6,669 bases of DNA. Source: Actinomycetota bacterium. GTDB taxonomy: Bacteria; Actinomycetota; Actinomycetes; S36-B12; UBA10799. The stretch lies in the NCBI GenBank assembly GCA_003452655.1, contig DMNR01000137.1, positions 14,335 to 21,003 on the forward strand, given 5' to 3'. The stretch's first letter is position 1; each line of letters starts with the position of its first letter. This document shows, in pieces, positions 5,508 through 6,669 of the stretch. Below the pieces are notes generated by a model that saw nothing but the letters and a program-made list of their open reading frames with translations, was not told the DNA's origin and made no database searches. The position numbers and the translations under genes were made by a program.

Positions 5508-6650
5508 GGCGCTGCCGCCGTCGCTGTCGCACCTTCCTTTGTCCCCGAAGCAGCCAAGGCGTTCAGCTGATCCTGCAGAGCCTGCGCACGCTTCAGTGCC
5601 GCCTCCAGCGCCTTCTGCGCCTCACCGTAAGCCGTGAAGTTTCCTGTCTTCAGCGCTTCTTGACCTTGGTTGTAGGCGGACTGCGCCTCCGCGAGGGCCG
5701 CTGCCAACTGCGAAAGCAGCAACGTCTGAGTGGGAGGTTCCGGCTTCGGCGTCGCGCCACCCTTATCTGGCTTGGCGGCGCTACCAGGGATCACACCGAC
5801 ATCTCGCAGGGCATCGGGAAGGTTGTCGCGCATTACCGTCTTGTCGCCAAAGCCCACCAGAATCTTCTGCAGAAGCGGGTATCCGTTCGACGCGGCCTTC
5901 ACATACAGCGGCTCGACGTACAGGATTCCACCACCGACTGGCAGCGAGAGCAGATTGCCGAGCTGAACCTCAGTGCCGCCCCGCCTCAGGATGTTGATCT
6001 CGTTGGCGATCGCGGGATTCGAGTCGAAGCTGTTCTGGATTTGGACCGGACCCGGAATCGTCGAGTTTCGAGGTAGCTGGAGTACCTCGAATTGGCCATA
6101 GTTCGCCCCTGGATCGCTATCGACGGACATGAATGCCGCCAGGGTCTGTCTGTTGACGGGAGCAAACGTCGTCGTCAGCGAAAATCGTGGGACGGCTTGG
6201 CCCGGCATCTGCAACTGCAGGTAGTACGGCGGCTGCAGTTGGTTCTCTTGAGAGTTCGTCGGATCAATCGGCACATTCCAGAAGTCCTGCCCGCTGTAGA
6301 ACACGGCTGGGTCCGTGACGTGGTAGCGACTGAACATCATGCGTTGAATCTTGAATGCATCTTCGGGGTACCGCACGTGAGGAAGCACGTCGGCCGGCAT
6401 CTCCGACTTCGCCTTCACGACACCCGGGAACACCTTCTCCCACGTCTTGAGCACGGGATCGTTCTCGTCCCAGCCATAGAGGTTGACCGTGCCGTCGTAG
6501 GCGTCAACGACCGCCTTGACGGAGTTCCGGATGTAGTTGATCTGATCCTTCGGCAGGTTGGGCCCGGTGCGTGTCAGTGTTGAATCACTGATGGCTTCGT
6601 TGAGCGTCACCCTGGAGGAGAACGGGTAGGAGTTCGATGTGGTGTACCCA
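5504..6650 (-). CDS. UPF0182 family membrane protein, C-terminal 381 residues only
   Basis: UPF0182 (COG1615) proteins are large membrane proteins common in actinobacteria, with N-terminal helices and a long extracytoplasmic domain; their role is not established. What is here is the soluble C-terminal part, which begins with the family signature GYTTSNSYPFS. It then shows INYIRNSVKAVVDAYDG (37-53), LYGWDENDP (57-65), HVRYPEDAFKIQR (91-103), RYHVTDPAVFYSGQDFW (108-124) and GGILYVEPLYV (240-250). A Pro-rich linker (about 290-308) leads to an Ala/Gln-rich helix (about 309-367), likely a coiled coil, as is usual at this family's C-terminus. The membrane region and true start are missing because the contig ends. 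The open frame runs 6 codons into adapter and should not be used. It is followed directly, by ATGA overlap, by a small membrane protein. Confidence 0.93.
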
Positions 6651-6669
6651 CTGTCTCTTATACACATCT
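6651..6669. other. Sequencing adapter (Nextera/Tn5 mosaic end), not genomic
   Basis: The final 19 bases, CTGTCTCTTATACACATCT, are exactly the Tn5 mosaic-end sequence used in Nextera tagmentation libraries. It stands at the contig end, interrupts a conserved reading frame and has no biological role here. Translated on the minus strand it gives the well-known false peptide start MCIRDS. Confidence 0.97.

Noticed and set aside
6092..6583. 163-codon plus-strand open frame antisense to UPF0182
   Set aside because: Composition rich in Arg, Leu, Val and His is typical of a shadow frame of a conserved minus-strand gene; no start signal or motif.

Overview
The window is a moderately GC-rich bacterial segment, most likely from an actinobacterium (Actinomycetota). 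The grounds are a UPF0182-type membrane protein, a DUF6790-like membrane protein, an initiator tRNA with a C1/U72 mismatch and no encoded CCA, and GTG starts. It looks like a complete or nearly complete assembled contig rather than a piece cut from a genome. The last 19 bases are exactly the Nextera/Tn5 mosaic-end adapter, so genomic sequence stops at base 6650. The left edge cuts through a gene.

Every supportable gene is on the minus strand, so transcription runs from high to low coordinates. From the right: (1) the C-terminal 381 residues of a UPF0182 membrane protein (5504-6650); (2) an 87-residue two-helix membrane protein that overlaps its stop by ATGA; (3) a 171-residue DUF6790-like membrane protein; (4) an initiator tRNA-fMet (4566-4639) with its own likely promoter, closed by a 21-bp perfect hairpin terminator; (5) a leader region with an inverted repeat that would pair the ribosome binding site of the next gene; (6) a secreted protein of about 311 residues that I do not recognise; (7) a classical NADP-type short-chain dehydrogenase; (8) a YtcJ-like metal-dependent amidohydrolase of 575 residues; (9) the first 194 residues of an aquaporin/glycerol-facilitator channel, cut by the left edge.

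Genes 1-3 look like one membrane-protein transcription unit ending before or at the tRNA. Genes 7-9 are co-directional with gaps of 163 and 102 bases. They may be a small catabolic or detoxification cluster (oxidoreductase, amidohydrolase, channel), but the gaps allow separate promoters and no shared substrate can be read from the sequence.

I see no CRISPR array, insertion sequence, phage gene or toxin-antitoxin pair, and no convincing new multi-gene system. The points most worth a second look are the adapter artefact that makes a false N-terminus, the start-site-sequestering hairpin before the unknown secreted protein, the 14-base copy of the tRNA 3' end beyond the terminator, and a 15-bp out-of-frame direct repeat lying on the aquaporin NPA box.
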